From NCBI GenBank assembly GCA_963556195.1, contig OY744517.1, positions 89,328,443 through 89,392,442 of the forward strand: DNA of 64,000 bases, in the 5' to 3' direction. Under the pieces are notes generated by a model. That model saw only the letters and a list, made by a program, of their open reading frames with translations. It made no database searches and was not told the DNA's origin. Both the position numbers and the translations under genes were made by a program. Source of the DNA: Sepiola atlantica. Lineage: Eukaryota; Mollusca; Cephalopoda; Sepiida; Sepiolidae. Below, piece after piece: positions 10,575-21,765 of this stretch (the stretch's first letter is position 1; each line of letters starts with the position of its first letter).

Positions 10575-11165
10575 ATGGGGCATCCTACCGTATGCTAGAC
10601 ATCACCGGCTATTTCAGACACTCCAGCCGAGAGATCATTTTAAGATTCTAACCGCTGCTTTAAGTACAATTTTTTGTATTTTTCTTGCACTCGGTTCACC
10701 GGGTATATTCGCCAGCTAGCTTTTGATTTTTTTTTCATTAGTCTTGTTGCTCCTATAATTACTGGGATGATGGAGATTTTCCTAAAATTCCAGTTTCTTT
10801 TTATGTCGTACATAAGACCTTGGTATTTCGTAATCTTTTCCCTTTCAGCTCTGTTTAATCCTGCATCATTAGGGACATAGCTGTGTTTTCTAGATATGTA
10901 GCTGTAGGGATTGCATAGTAATAGTGGATGGTGTATAAATTATTTCCAACTGTTCTTTCTGGTATATGCTCCCAGGACTTGCTGCTACACTGGATATTCA
11001 ACTTTTTACATACAGTCAAGTGAAGATACTTACACACTCCGTTGTGTAGTATTGTATAATAGTCATCCCCCAGGAGAACCTTACAACTGGATGTCAAGTG
11101 GCTCACACTCTTCACTTCTGTGCGGCAGAACCTGCACTTGTTATTATTGCTGAATTCCACTCATC
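10575..11165 (-). mobile_element. LINE C-like C-terminus with zinc knuckle, reverse strand
   Basis: The minus-strand frame 11160-10855 contains KCRFCRTEVKSVSHLTSSC, a C-x2-C-x8-H-x4-C knuckle. It is followed by HNGVCKYLHLTVCKKLNI, the usual sequel in LINE C-termini that recognise target or RNA. After frame changes the sequence continues with SIIPVIIGATRLMKK and IPGEPSARKIQKIVLKAAVR, again typical of the end of this LINE group. At least two frameshifts and several stops make it a pseudogene. The reverse-transcriptase core is absent. Confidence 0.8.
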
Positions 11166-11171
11166 TTTTTA

Positions 11172-11767
11172 AAGGCATTAGTCATCAAGCCTAGAAGCAT
11201 GTGTCATAAAGGCATGTGTCATCAAGTCATAAAGGCATGTGTCATCAAGTCATAAAGGCATGTGTCATCAAGCCATAAAGGCATGTGTCATCAAGCCATA
11301 AAGGCATGTGTCATCAAGCCATAAATACATGTGTCATGAAGCCATAAATACATGTGTCATCAAGCCTAAAAGGCATGTGTCATGAAGCCATAAAGGCATG
11401 TGTCATCAAGCCTAAAAGGCATGTGTCATCAAGCCTAAAAAGCATGTGTCATCAAGCCTAAAAAGCATGTGTCATCAAGCCTAGAGACATGTGTCATCAC
11501 GTCATATAGGCATGTGTCATCAAGTCGTAAAGGCATGTGTCATCAAGTCGTAAAGGCATGTATCATTAAGTCGTAAGGACATGTGTCATCAAGCCATAAG
11601 GGCATGTGTCATCAAGCCATAAGGGCATGTGTCATCAAGCCATAAAGGCATGTGTCATCAAGCCATAAAGGCATGTGTCATCAAGCCATAAAGGCATGTG
11701 TCATCAAGCCATAAAGGCATGTGTCATCAAGCCATAAAGGCATGTGTCATCAAGCCATAAAGGCATT
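11172..11767. repeat. 23-bp tandem array, ~26 copies
   Basis: Unit CATGTGTCATCAAGCCATAA plus AGG, 23 bp. Variants include CATCAAGTCGTAAAGG, CATCAAGCCTAAAAGG and CATGAAGCC. The last six to eight units are almost identical, suggesting recent expansion at that end. It starts right after the LINE zinc-knuckle fragment. Confidence 0.97.
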
Positions 11768-11899
11768 GGTATATATATATGTGTGTGTCTGTTATATAAA
11801 GTAGGTTGAGATAAATAAAATTAGCACATAATTTATATCAGTTACAAGAATTCAAACAACAAATAGTTGGTGAGAATAGGAAGGAATTCTTTAAAGAAG

Positions 11900-11951
<52 letters not shown>

Positions 11952-12040
11952 AAGAGTTGCCTCGTTATATATGTGTATGTTATATACATATTTTATATAT
12001 ATATATATATAATGTGTGTGTGTTATATATAAAAGAGTTG
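11768..12040. repeat. (TA)n-rich stretch with GTTGCC repeats
   Basis: (TA)n runs at 11906-11949 and about 11993-12012. The motif AAAGAGTTGCCT is repeated at 11951 and 12032. Confidence 0.85.
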
Positions 12041-12588
12041 CCTTCTCGGTTCTATTAACGGATCTACGATCTTGGTAACAATTTGCGTTTTAAATACTAA
12101 TTTTATAGATAGGGTTTTCTTGGGTAAATCTGCTTGCTAGAATCCACAGGGTATGGTAACTTATAATTTACATGTGTTTCCCGTCTGATTGGGAAAGAGT
12201 TAAAAACGGATAGATGGACACTTCTCGTCTTTTCTATATAGAGTTTAAGTGGGAGACATATTGAAAAATGATTGAGAATCACTGTTCCATTAGATTTTAC
12301 ATTTAGAGATTCAGTTGACTTGTTCTGTAAAAGGAACCATTAACTTGACCATGCGGGATCTTTCTTTCTTTAATTCATCAGATGACAAAGTTTTGATGTT
12401 AAGCAGTTAATGTGGTCACAGTAGGAAATGAAGAGTGTTTAAAATATACCATGACTCAACAATTTCTTTCACCATTAGACAAGCTCGATTTGTACAGTTT
12501 CAAAAGTACCGCCTGTAGTGTTTCCTTTCCTTATAACAATTACATTTTCAAAGTTTTATTGAAAGTTTCCAATCTTTCTTAAGTATTG

Positions 12589-12590
<2 letters not shown>
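12041..12590. other. Non-coding spacer
   Basis: Nothing recognised. Confidence 0.5.
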
Positions 12591-12630
<40 letters not shown>

Positions 12631-12790
12631 CATATCCAACAATGCTTTAAATGGACGACCAACCAATACTATTACCTACATGAGCTAGCCAGGCTCTTCG
12701 TTCGACACCGGAATTTGAATCATGGCCGCCAACACCACCAGTGCGGAGAGGCGTTTTATCAAGTAACAAAGAAATAAGTTTGGTTATTCT
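12591..12790 (-). mobile_element. tRNA-derived SINE with (TA)n tail, reverse strand
   Basis: On the minus strand a degraded A-box-like stretch (ACTTGATAAAACGCC) is followed by CTCCGCACTGGTGGTGTTGG and a B box (GATTCAAATTCC). About 90 bases of body follow, then a (TA)n tail at 12591-12628. This is the layout of a tRNA-headed SINE; the head is too diverged to be a tRNA gene. Confidence 0.5.
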
Positions 12791-12926
12791 TGTTTTTGAT
12801 AAAAAAAATTTTTTTTAAATGACTCAATAACTGGTCACCTCTGAAGATGGAATTTATTCCAAAATATAAGATTAATGAAAAAAAAAACAAGTTAATCTTG
12901 CACTGTTAATGGCTTACATATCAATT

Positions 12927-12977
<51 letters not shown>

Positions 12978-13452
12978 GGTAGACTGATGGAAAGGAATTA
13001 GAAAAGCGACGGAGGCAGATCTGTTTTTCAATTCAGTTGTTCAATGCAAGGTATATTCCACAAAAAAGCAATTTATTCAATTAATTTTTTCCTTAAGTCA
13101 GGCTTTTCAAAGATCAAAATCTAATCATCAGAGGAAATTGCTGGGATAGATAAGTTGGCAAAGGCCAAGATTTTAAATTTGAAAAAGTAAAATAAAGATT
13201 GTGGGGAAAAAAAACAAGGCAAAAAGCTGTCCGAATGCAAGCAAGTGTACGATTGCAAAAAAATCGGCGTCAAAAAGTCCAGCGGCGAAAGTGATTTGTA
13301 GGTAGGTCGTTAGAAGGCACGGGAAAAAATTGAGAAGTTTCAAAGTTAAATTCCAGAAACCACCATCTTCAGGTGCGGCCAAAATAGATAGAATCCAGAG
13401 GGTAAATATATGTACGCACATATATGCACAAAGAATACCAGTCCCAGCACGC
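12791..13452. other. Spacer with (TA)n; 105-codon frame not recognised
   Basis: Contains (TA)n at about 12930-12976. A hydrophobic 105-codon minus-strand frame (13173-13490) has no recognisable motif and its end overlaps repeat G, so I do not call it a gene. Confidence 0.5.
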
Positions 13453-13890
13453 GTAAAATTAATTCCCTGATCAAAACAGTTTTCCATCACTTTTATGTCC
13501 CTTTATGAAGATTAACATCAAGATATAATGATATTAAACCTCATGTCTAGAATCCTTATTCTACTTTTGATCAAAATCTATTACCTGATTTTGATTCTAG
13601 AAAATGTCTAAAATTCAAGCCTTTAGTTTCAGGGAACTTAAGAATAAAATTGAAATTAAGGGTACTTTGCTTTATTTGTTTCTAATAACTATGGATCAAA
13701 TTTAATGGAAATCTGATATGATCGAAACTTTGAATAGGAGGTTGTACCCATATTATGTCCCTAAAAACCCTTTAAAATACTCTAAAGAAACTGAAATTTG
13801 GGGAATATAAATTGATGTCTAATACATATTGTTAAAGGTTCACAAAATTGAATTTTGAAGAAGGACTTCCACCCCCTTTTTACCCCTTAT
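13453..13890 (+). repeat. Dispersed repeat G, copy 1
   Basis: Shares a long diverged alignment with the reverse complement of 40310-40800. Common blocks include CACTTTTATGTCC, TGATTTTGATTCTAGAAAAT, AAATCTGA, ACTTTAAAATACT and AAATTGATGTCTAATAC. No coding signature or terminal repeats were found. Confidence 0.7.
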
Positions 13891-14159
13891 AGTATTATTG
13901 AGTGATTGAATCAACATAGTTATTCATAAATTGTGGCTAATTTGAACAATTTAAAAAGAATTTTTTCAAACATAACTCAATCCTTGAACTAAGCTATATT
14001 TTCACATTTTGTGTAATTCAAGAATATATGTGGAAAAAAAACGTGTTGATTAACTAACAATTACTACATATATATAACTCAATGTATGTGTGATGTTAGT
14101 GTGTTCCCTATATAAAGAAAGGTTAGAGAATCTACATATAATCTAAAAACATATTCTTA
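13891..14159. other. Possible continuation of repeat G
   Basis: The block around TTTTTCAAACATAACTCA...GTTGATTAACTAAC (13965-14060) resembles pieces at 36545-36615 and 48890-49010. This suggests one long repeat, but the match is weak. Confidence 0.35.
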
Positions 14160-14600
14160 TGTAAATTTTACCGGGGAAGACAATAAAAGTATTCCCGAAT
14201 CTTGAAGTGCACCCCTAAAGGAGCAATAATGGCAAAACTCTCTGAAAAACTTCAAATGTATAATATCTTTATGAAATTTAAATCATATGCATAAAATCTT
14301 CTAGGGAATACAATGGAAGTCGTCCCAAATCTCTAAATGCCCCTCTAACCTAAGGGGGCTATAAGGGCCGAACTTCCCTTAAAATTTCAAATATATCTTA
14401 TTTTGAGGAAATTTATATCATATGTATTAAATTCTCCGGGGAAGACAATGGAAGTGGTCCTGAATCTCTACATTACCCTATATGTATCGAGTATCTACGT
14501 GCATCCACGGAGGTAGAAACCGCTTAAAACTTCAAATATGTATATCTGATTTTAATGAAATTTAAACCATATGTATAAGACACTAACCGAGAGCACTTTT
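14160..14600. repeat. ~131-bp diverged tandem repeat
   Basis: Three and a half units carry GGGGAAGACAATGGAAGT-type blocks at about 14174, 14305 and 14439, each followed by AACTTCAAAT and AAATTTAAAYCATATG. Spacing is 131-134 bp. Confidence 0.75.
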
Positions 14601-14855
14601 CAACATTTCAGCTTCTTCCAACTATACTAAGGGGCGAAACGGGAAAAGGGAGGCAGTAAAAACACAGCAAGTCATATTTTGTTATGAGCATAGTGAAAGA
14701 TTACATAGTAGTGATCCTAATTCAATCCTGAGCAACGTCGGATCTTCCTGCTACTAATAATATATTTTTGTGCGAACGTTAAGTGTAAGTTGCTTCCTAT
14801 AATAATGACTGGTGACGTTTTTTCAAGGGTGCTGGCTCAGACAACTAATTTGATT
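14601..14855. other. Non-coding spacer
   Basis: Nothing recognised. Confidence 0.4.
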
Positions 14856-14945
14856 TGTATGGCAATTGTGGGGATAAGTGGTTTGCCAATTAGGGTTAGG
14901 GTATGGTAATTGTGGGGATAAGTGGTTTGCCAATTAGGGTTAGCA
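14856..14945. repeat. 45-bp direct duplication
   Basis: TATGGCAATTGTGGGGATAA and its continuation to CAATTAGGGTTAG occur twice in tandem with one mismatch. Confidence 0.92.
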
Positions 14946-16650
14946 CTGTTGCTTTATAGGTTGGTTTGAGTGAAAGACTTAAAAAGAAGTATTGATACTA
15001 TAAAAGATGTATGCAGTAATTATGAATAGCCATATTGGATGATTGTTATATTACGCCTTACCCTGTGTATATAAACCGGTATACACCTGTGTCCTCGTTG
15101 TGAACCCAGGTTGTTGAAAAAAACGCACGTTGGCCGATCTCTCGTCGTAATCGTTCTGTGTCACCATCATATTCATCATAATCGTTGTGACAAGCTACCC
15201 TTTCGCCCGTTGATACTAACTAAGCAGAAACTTGTTGTTTGGTTTATAAAAGTTTATTAAAAGAAAACAAAACTTTGTATGTGTGAGACAGAGAGCGAGA
15301 GAGTTATTGACGACTAGAACAATTTAGCAGAGCATGCCAAGAATGTAACTAGATAAACAGATAGATGGATAGATCGTCTGTCTCACTACACTTACCTACA
15401 CTGTACACGACCACCCCCCACCTCCATCAGGGCACCTCTGCTTGCTTCAGTTGTTAACCAGAAAGAGACCAAGGACCCCCCCCCCGTCCAGAAGTCATAT
15501 ATGCCTTATTTCATCGCCCTTATTATTACAAAATAAAAAAATACCCAGCCTAACAAGAGAGGGGGGGGCGTACTAAATGCGTACTTTGTTCTCCCTTTAT
15601 AAGTATGTAGAAGGTCAGTTTTGAATATATGAGTGCATATATCATTTACTAATATTAATTTGATCTGTTTTTAAAAGACTGCTGTGATTTAACACGATTC
15701 TTCTTATGATTATTTATTTGGATCCTTATAGAAAATATTACTTGACAATTTTCTATTACATCAAACAATTTGTTACCGGGCTTTTATTTTGTTTACATTA
15801 TATGCATCGATATAGCTTTCTAAAACATATATTATTCATATTTAAACGATGCTTCTAACAGACAAGAACGTTCCTTTTTTTCTATAATACTGGTAAAGAC
15901 TGGTCTACTTTTGGTTTTGGAGCTGTATTCTTTGAATTGTTCCTGCAACAACGGATAGAGTTCAGTTCTGGCAATGCACAATTCTGACGAATACACAAGA
16001 ACAATGGATATGAAGAAAGAAACAAAAAAATGTCCAAAAATAGTTTTGTCTTAACCCTTAAGTGCGTTTCAAACATGGCAAATATTCCAAAAAATGCCTA
16101 TTTAATATAATATTCAACAGACTATAACTTCTTTCAAATCTTCAACCAGCCTCTTGGTAAGTGTAAGTAGGTATTATCATGATGTTGCATCTGCACACCC
16201 GTTAAATAGATAATCATTATTATTGATGATAAAAATGTATTCAAACTAATATAAAAAATATAAAGCTTTTAAAGATTAACTTGATAATGGTGTTTTACTC
16301 CGAAATATTGTTTAACGGGACCGATGAATCTGCCTGGCATGTAAGCACGCCGGATGTTTTCCTAAATCCATGATGACCAGATAGATGAAATCCGGGTATC
16401 CCTAAGTGACACAGTAATGTATAGTACTTAAATAAAATAATTAATATTAGTTCTTGTAAAATCTACGATCGAGCACTTTGATGGACCTTTTCTACTATTT
16501 TGTGATACATATAAAATATCACATCGAGCACAGAGTTCGTGAAGAAAAAATCAAGAACAAACAAAAAAACAAGAAAAAGCAGAAAACACTCACAATGGGC
16601 CCCCCCCCCTCGCCAAGAGGATGACAGAATTCCAATCAGACCACCATTTT
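14946..16650. other. Long non-coding spacer
   Basis: Contains G/C homopolymers (15476-15485, 15560-15568, 16598-16609) and a TATATAAA element at about 15068. No gene or repeat family recognised. The 64-codon minus frame at 15882-16076 has no motif. Confidence 0.45.
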
Positions 16651-16654
16651 GAAA

Positions 16655-16656
16655 TA

Positions 16657-16700
<44 letters not shown>

Positions 16701-16794
16701 ATATATATATATGTATATTAGTTCTCCATTGTACTTCAACATAATAAACATTTTGAAAAGGCTATTATTGTTGAGATAAGTAATTTCAGTACAA

Positions 16795-16837
<43 letters not shown>
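16655..16837. repeat. (CT)n and (TA)n microsatellites
   Basis: (CT)n at 16655-16696 passes into a short (TA)n; a second (TA)n lies at 16797-16837. Confidence 0.95.
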
Positions 16838-16838
<1 letters not shown>

Positions 16839-17629
16839 TTATAAAATAATATGCATATATATTCATATATATAAAAAATAAATTAAAAAAACAATATTGC
16901 AAGTAGCTTAATAATTGAATAAAATGCAACTATTTTATATAATTTTGGAAGTAAGTTGCTTATGTTTAAGAAATCTAAATAAAGAAGTTAATTGAAAAGA
17001 AATATGATAAATATTTTATTGAAAATGTAATTTTCTCATCTTTCTTCCTCTTTCCCCAAAAAGAAGGAAAAAAAGAAAATAACATATCTCTAGTATTTGC
17101 AGATAATAGAATACGTATTCAATTGAATTTTTTCTCTCTTGTATTTTTTCTTTCTGATTAAATTTTAGGTTATTTTTACCATTTCGTTCTAAATATATTT
17201 TAATTATATACGCTAATACGTGGAACTTATACAGACAGAAGTGTGTCGGGAGAATTCTCCCTGCAAAGCTAGAATTTCAAGGGCCTAATTAGTGTACTGC
17301 CTTTGTCACGTATGTTGTTATTTCCACTATGTATTGCAGTTATACCAACTTGTATGATGCAAAAAAAAAATTATTCCTATCCGTTTATAATTCTTTATTA
17401 CAAAGGAGCTCAAAAATATTTCTCCATATTATACTGATGCAATTATTCTTGTTTCTGATGCTCCAATTAATTTCGAAAAAAAATGGCTTCCTTTATTTAG
17501 TTTTTTTTTTTTCAATAAATAAATCTATTTTTCAGCCGAAACTATAAATTGTTAGAAATGTGGCTTGCTGACCTAATGGTTCTTTTGATTCCTATTGTTT
17601 GACTCTAATTCAAGCAAAGATCAACCACC
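16838..17629. other. AT-rich non-coding DNA
   Basis: Nothing recognised. Confidence 0.5.
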
Positions 17630-17764
17630 ATGAAACTTTTGCTAACTACTCCAGATGAAGAGCCTAATTTCCGTGACTGCTCGGCGGCAATGATCGGGCA
17701 GGTCGTGGAAGCGCCCGAAAGCTGCCGAGACGAAAACGAGGCTGAAGCAAAACTGAAGTCGTAA
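17630..17764 (+). pseudogene. Coding-like fragment, left arm of an inverted pair
   Basis: A 44-codon frame begins MKLLLTTPDEEPNFRDCS, continues QVVEAPESCRDENEAEAKL and stops with TAA. It is acidic and much richer in G+C than its AT-rich surroundings, and it is shared with an inverted copy at 18142-18320. Between the two copies most of PDE-x-PNFR-x-CS and ESxRDENEAEA is kept, which looks like a decayed coding segment rather than random DNA. I do not recognise the parent protein; a transposon or duplicated-gene exon are both possible. The gap between the arms is about 380-435 bp. Confidence 0.45.
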
Positions 17765-18141
17765 AATGAAGAATACAAAAGAAAAAAATACATATATTTG
17801 AAAAAAAAATGAAAATAAAAACAAAATGCACAAACCATTGCTGAAGAACTATAAATAAAGTTTTTTTAATTATTTTTTTCGTTGGCCAAATGAACCATTT
17901 CAATGATTATTTTTGTCTTTCTTTACATAGATTAAATAAGTAAATGCTATTTCTTTTACGATATTTAGGCAACTTTTTTTGGTCTTTTTTTTTACATAAA
18001 ACAAAGAAGTATGTTATTTTTCTTAGGATATTTAGGCAAGTTTTTTTTGTATATTTTTTTGGGGGGGGGGGGGATTTCATATATTTTCTCGTCGAGAGTC
18101 AGAGTTTACGGATACGTTTGCGGCCGGATCGAAATGTTTTC

Positions 18142-18320
18142 CTACCGCTTGTTTTGTTGTGCTGAGCGCAAATGATTGGCAGCAACCTGATCGGTCAGCT
18201 CTGCTTCAGCCTCGTTTTCGTCTCGGAAGCTCTCGGGCGATTCCGCGATCTACCCGATCGTTGCCACCGAGCAGTGACGGAAATTAGGCGCTTCATCTGG
18301 AGTAGTACCCACTTGTGATA
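18142..18320 (-). pseudogene. Coding-like fragment, right arm of the inverted pair
   Basis: The minus-strand frame reads TTPDEAPNFRHCS, an in-frame TAG, then ESPESFRDENEAEAELTDQV and AANHLRSAQQNKR before a terminal TAG. The internal TAG aligns with a CAG codon in the left copy, so it is probably a single C-to-T change. It extends about 20 residues beyond the left copy. Parent protein not recognised. Confidence 0.45.
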
Positions 18321-19020
18321 TATTTGATTATTCGCAGTTTCTCCGTCATAAACGAAACGTGATTCTTGTTGCATCTGAGTTTAATTATTTTGATTAAAAA
18401 TTTATATTGCTTTTCTTTTTTCAAATTTGCTATGATTAAACGCGCATGCGAAACAATCACGTGCAGTTTATGAAGAAGGTACTGTGAATAATCAGATGTG
18501 TTCAATATTGTTTCTATTTCTTCAAATTTTGAATAATAAACAAGTCTTGATATTAAGTGTTGTGAAGTAGTCCAACAGTAAAAAGAAGAAGTCAAGTCGA
18601 GGTTGGGTTAAGATAACAAGTGTATTAACATAAAAGGTACAAAGGTAAGAAAACTGACTGGCACTCGGTTAGACAGTTACAATACTGTCCTTTTTTCTCC
18701 CTGGTGATTGCACTACTCGCACTATTTATAGTGAGAACCGGTGTAGTTTCTCTTCTGTTAGAACGGCCGGTGTAACATTAAGTTCATTGTAACAGCTGAA
18801 TCTTAACTTGTTAATGATCAATGAATAAGAGTCATTTTCTTTTTCTAATTGTGTGTTTAGAATGAGTAAATTTATTAAATGTAATGTTACGCGGAATATG
18901 TTTTCCGGCTTATTTAGTTTGATAAACAGGGTTTGACCCCATTGCCAGGTAGCACCATGTACAAAAACGAATAATTGACGTGTTGGTCTAATCGAGTGAC
19001 TTGGCATATATTAGATATAA
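18321..19020. other. Non-coding spacer
   Basis: No recognised family. Minus-strand frames of 90-100 codons lack motifs. Confidence 0.45.
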
Positions 19021-19023
19021 AAA

Positions 19024-19106
19024 TATTATCGGTGCTTCTCCAGATTAGGACACGATCTAACTTTGACCCCTGGTTGGGTCCTAATCTGAAGAGGTACCAT
19101 ATTATC
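19024..19106. mobile_element. Miniature inverted-repeat remnant
   Basis: CAGATTAGGAC (19043-19053) and GTCCTAATCTG face each other about 25 bp apart. An 11-bp direct repeat ATATTATCGGT flanks the pair at about 19024 and 19096. The inner arm motif is the same as the terminal repeat of the element at 63327-63749, so this may be an extreme internal-deletion derivative. Confidence 0.5.
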
Positions 19107-19139
19107 GGTTGCAGCATAAAAGTTAAAAGAAAAGGATTG

Positions 19140-19262
19140 TAAAATAGTCAATTTGGATTATTTGGATTATTCAGTCTACTATTCTCATCTTGATTGTTCT
19201 TTTAACGTTTTGTCCAACGTAACCTTCGACCTTCTTCAGGTGCATTTTTTTGAACTTGGGAA
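19140..19262 (-). mobile_element. SINE tail, reverse strand
   Basis: On the minus strand ACCTGAAGAAGGTCGAAGGT...AAAACGTT...AAGATGAGA...AATAATCCAAATAAT matches the 3' half of the SINE at 20105-20385. The tRNA head is missing. Confidence 0.65.
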
Positions 19263-19319
19263 TCTTTGTGTCAGACTCTAGAATCTATACGCACTTTCAA
19301 ACTGAACTCTATTTAATCT

Positions 19320-19990
19320 ACGGGGAGAACTCAAATATGAACAAATTATATCTGGATGGCGAAGCTATTAAGGTTGTCGAGAAGTTTGGTTACCTTGATG
19401 ATATCATTTGAACAAAAGGTAGAGCAGGTGGTTGTGTGATTGCAAGAATTAAGAGTGGATGGAGTAAGTTCAAGGAACTTTTGCCATTACTAACCAGCAG
19501 AGCGTTACCACTATTAACAAGGGAAGAGTCTATCAGGCATGTGTACGCAGTATGATAGTGTATGGAAGTGAAACCTGGGCAGTGAGGGTTGAGGACATGT
19601 GTTGTATGGGGAGAAATGAGATGAGAATGATATGATGGCTGTGTAATGTGACTTAAAGACAGATTTAAATCTGCGCAGAAAAAGAGATTTCTATGGTAAC
19701 CCATCGAAAATGATACACAATGGATGTGTAATGTAAGTCTTAAAGACAGACTTAGATGTGATGAGCTCGGAAGAAGATTAAATCTGGACAGTATGGAAAG
19801 ATGTGTGCAGAATAGGAGACTTCGATGGTATGGCCAAGTTGAAAGAATGGATGCGAGTTTTTGGTTTACTAGATGTAGACTAGTTGAGGTAGTAGGTTCA
19901 GTTCACATGGAAAAACCAAGAAAAATCACGAGAGAAAAGTTATTAAAATGGACCTGAAGGATAAATAAAGATTTGGACAAAGATAGGTTA
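19320..19990 (+). mobile_element. LINE D C-terminal region
   Basis: Translated pieces in shifting frames give AIKVVEKFGYLDDII, ARIKSGWSKFKELLPLL, IVYGSETWAV and, in the frame at 19724-19957, RRLRWYGQVERMD. The order Y-L-G-x-x-I, YGSETW and LRW-x-GHVERM is the C-terminus after the reverse-transcriptase thumb in a widespread LINE group. Several stops and frameshifts occur. A block of about 95 bp around TGTGTAATGT...TTAAAGACAG is duplicated (about 19633 and 19728). A smaller piece of the family lies at 46595-46690. Dead copy, no catalytic domain. Confidence 0.8.
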
Positions 19991-20104
19991 GCTTAGAAGT
20001 CAACTTTTTAAAGCCGTCCAACACATGCCACGATATAAAACGGACGTTGAACCGAATATGATAAGTAGATTGTTCTCGTTCTGTCAGCTATGACCAGGTA
20101 GAAG

Positions 20105-20390
20105 TGTTAATGAACCCATGGCGTAATGGTTAAAGGCATTGATTAACAATCAATTCTAAGTGACAGTCTTCTAAGTGACGTCATTTGGAATTAATTGTTA
20201 CTCAAGGCTCTGATCCGTTTTGACATGAGTCCATGTTCACCCTTGGTGCAACGGATATAGGTTCTCCAGTTTAAAAAGATGCACCTGAAGAATGTCTGAG
20301 GTTTCATTGGCCAAAACGTTGTGAAAAAAACCCAACCAAGATGAGACTGTTAGTCTAGATAATCCAAACAATACATATAGTCCCCTCAAC
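20105..20390 (+). mobile_element. tRNA-derived SINE
   Basis: Begins with a near-consensus A box (TGGCGTAATGG, about 20118-20128). The 3' half has the family block ACCTGAAGAATGTC...CCAAAACGTTGTGA...AAGATGAGA and ends ATAATCCAAACAATAC. The middle is rearranged and the B box is lost. It shares its tail with 19140-19262 and 35105-35433. Confidence 0.65.
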
Positions 20391-20394
20391 GAAA

Positions 20395-20660
20395 ATACTC
20401 CCAACCAACCGACGAGCAGCAAAATCACACCCTTCACTGTAGGTGTCCCTAGATGCCGGAGAATTCCTATTCTGTCTTTGGATTTCCCTTTCTGCTCTCT
20501 GTTTCCCACAACCGTTCCAGCATGCAGAAATTTAAATGCATTATAAACAAACATCTTGTGACCAATTCCTCACCAAGGTTGCTTCTTTTAAATCTGGCCC
20601 CTGTCACAGTAGCCCCTTATGTTTCAGTGGCAATATGCTTTGTTTGAGTTGAATAAAAGT
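20395..20660 (+). mobile_element. LINE B 3' end
   Basis: Encodes the C-terminal segment (MQKFKCIINKHL) and the 3' untranslated block CAGTAGCCCCTTATGTTTCA...GGCAATATG. Aligns with 31.0 kb and 8.7 kb. 5'-truncated; no catalytic part. Confidence 0.75.
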
Positions 20661-21765
20661 ATAAGAACAAACTTTTAAACTGATCTGACATATCATTACC
20701 CATTAACTACATTCCTACATCTTTTAACGAAGTAACATATAAAATTACTCGTTTCTTTATATTTTTTTCTATATTAAAAAAAGTGGAGATAAAATAAAAA
20801 TAATATTTCCATTTCCCTTTTTATTTCGTTCATCTTTTGACTCTAAAAATGGCTGGTTCTATCGTTTAGTCGACACTTACATCTATCAAGAAGCACTTAT
20901 CAAATAACACTTGAATGACGAAAAAAAAATCTGATTGACCAAGAGCTTTCTAACCAATGGCTTTTCATATGCTTTATTAATACTTTCCAAAAATGTCTTG
21001 CTACTTGAGAATCCTGTAGAGGTCAAGCCAAAGTCTGGTCACTTTGAGCTTAAGTGAAATCAGGTTGAATCATTTCAGTATAAAACTAGTTTTCTGACCG
21101 GTAACAAAAGGTCACCACTTGTGTGAAAGTCTTTAATCGGTTCTCTTTTTCTTTAATTATTTTTGTTCAAAACTATTAATTTGATTCTACTTAGTAATTA
21201 GTCATACGATCTGGTTTTGTTAACGTCAGTTCTGAGTATTTTACTTTTTTTCCTCAAAGGATTGATGACGACAACGAAACTAAAACCATAGTCATAGAAA
21301 CTGATGAAAACCATTAAAATGTATTAAAATGTTGCTGCAAGTATTTGTTTTACTCTTAGCTGTTGCCAATAACGGTGATTAGAAAGTAACTGCTGTTATT
21401 AAGTGCTTATAATTCAATACTGAAATATAATTCTTATAAGAAATGAGTATGCTAACAAATTGTATAGTGTGGAGTTTTATTTAGAACTCAATAAGATATT
21501 TAGTGGAACTATCAGATGACATATTTAACGTGAGTTTATATGCATATTGATATGCTATTGATAGTGTAAATATTCTGTCGAATTATTTTTAAAGGGTTAA
21601 ATTAAGAAGATAGTTAAAAGGGGGATACTAAAATAGACATGACAAGTAAATAATTGAAAATTACTTATCTCTATAAACAAGAAGAACTATTAACTATATT
21701 AGGTAGAGGCCATTGATATCACACATGTAAAACAACGAATTTGAAGATAGTTTTATTATCATTTC
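20661..21765. other. AT-rich non-coding DNA
   Basis: Nothing recognised. Confidence 0.5.

Noticed and set aside
10181..10719. Cys/Val/Tyr-rich frames (VCVCCIYVLYMC type)
   Set aside because: Translation of TG/TA dinucleotide satellite.
11172..11767. Possible CRISPR-like array (also considered at 26393-28050)
   Set aside because: Units are contiguous tandem copies with no unique spacers, and the context is an animal genome.
13173..13490. 105-codon hydrophobic minus-strand frame as a small membrane protein
   Set aside because: No homology recognised, AT-rich codon use, and its start region overlaps dispersed repeat G.
14878..14941. Telomere-like TTAGGGTTAGGG
   Set aside because: Only two hexamers inside a 45-bp direct duplication; no longer telomeric array.
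15060..15110. TATATAAA promoter of a nearby gene
   Set aside because: No coding sequence follows, and TATA-like strings are very frequent in this AT-rich window.
20237..20554. 105-codon minus-strand frame
   Set aside because: Lies antisense across a SINE and a LINE B end; no independent support.
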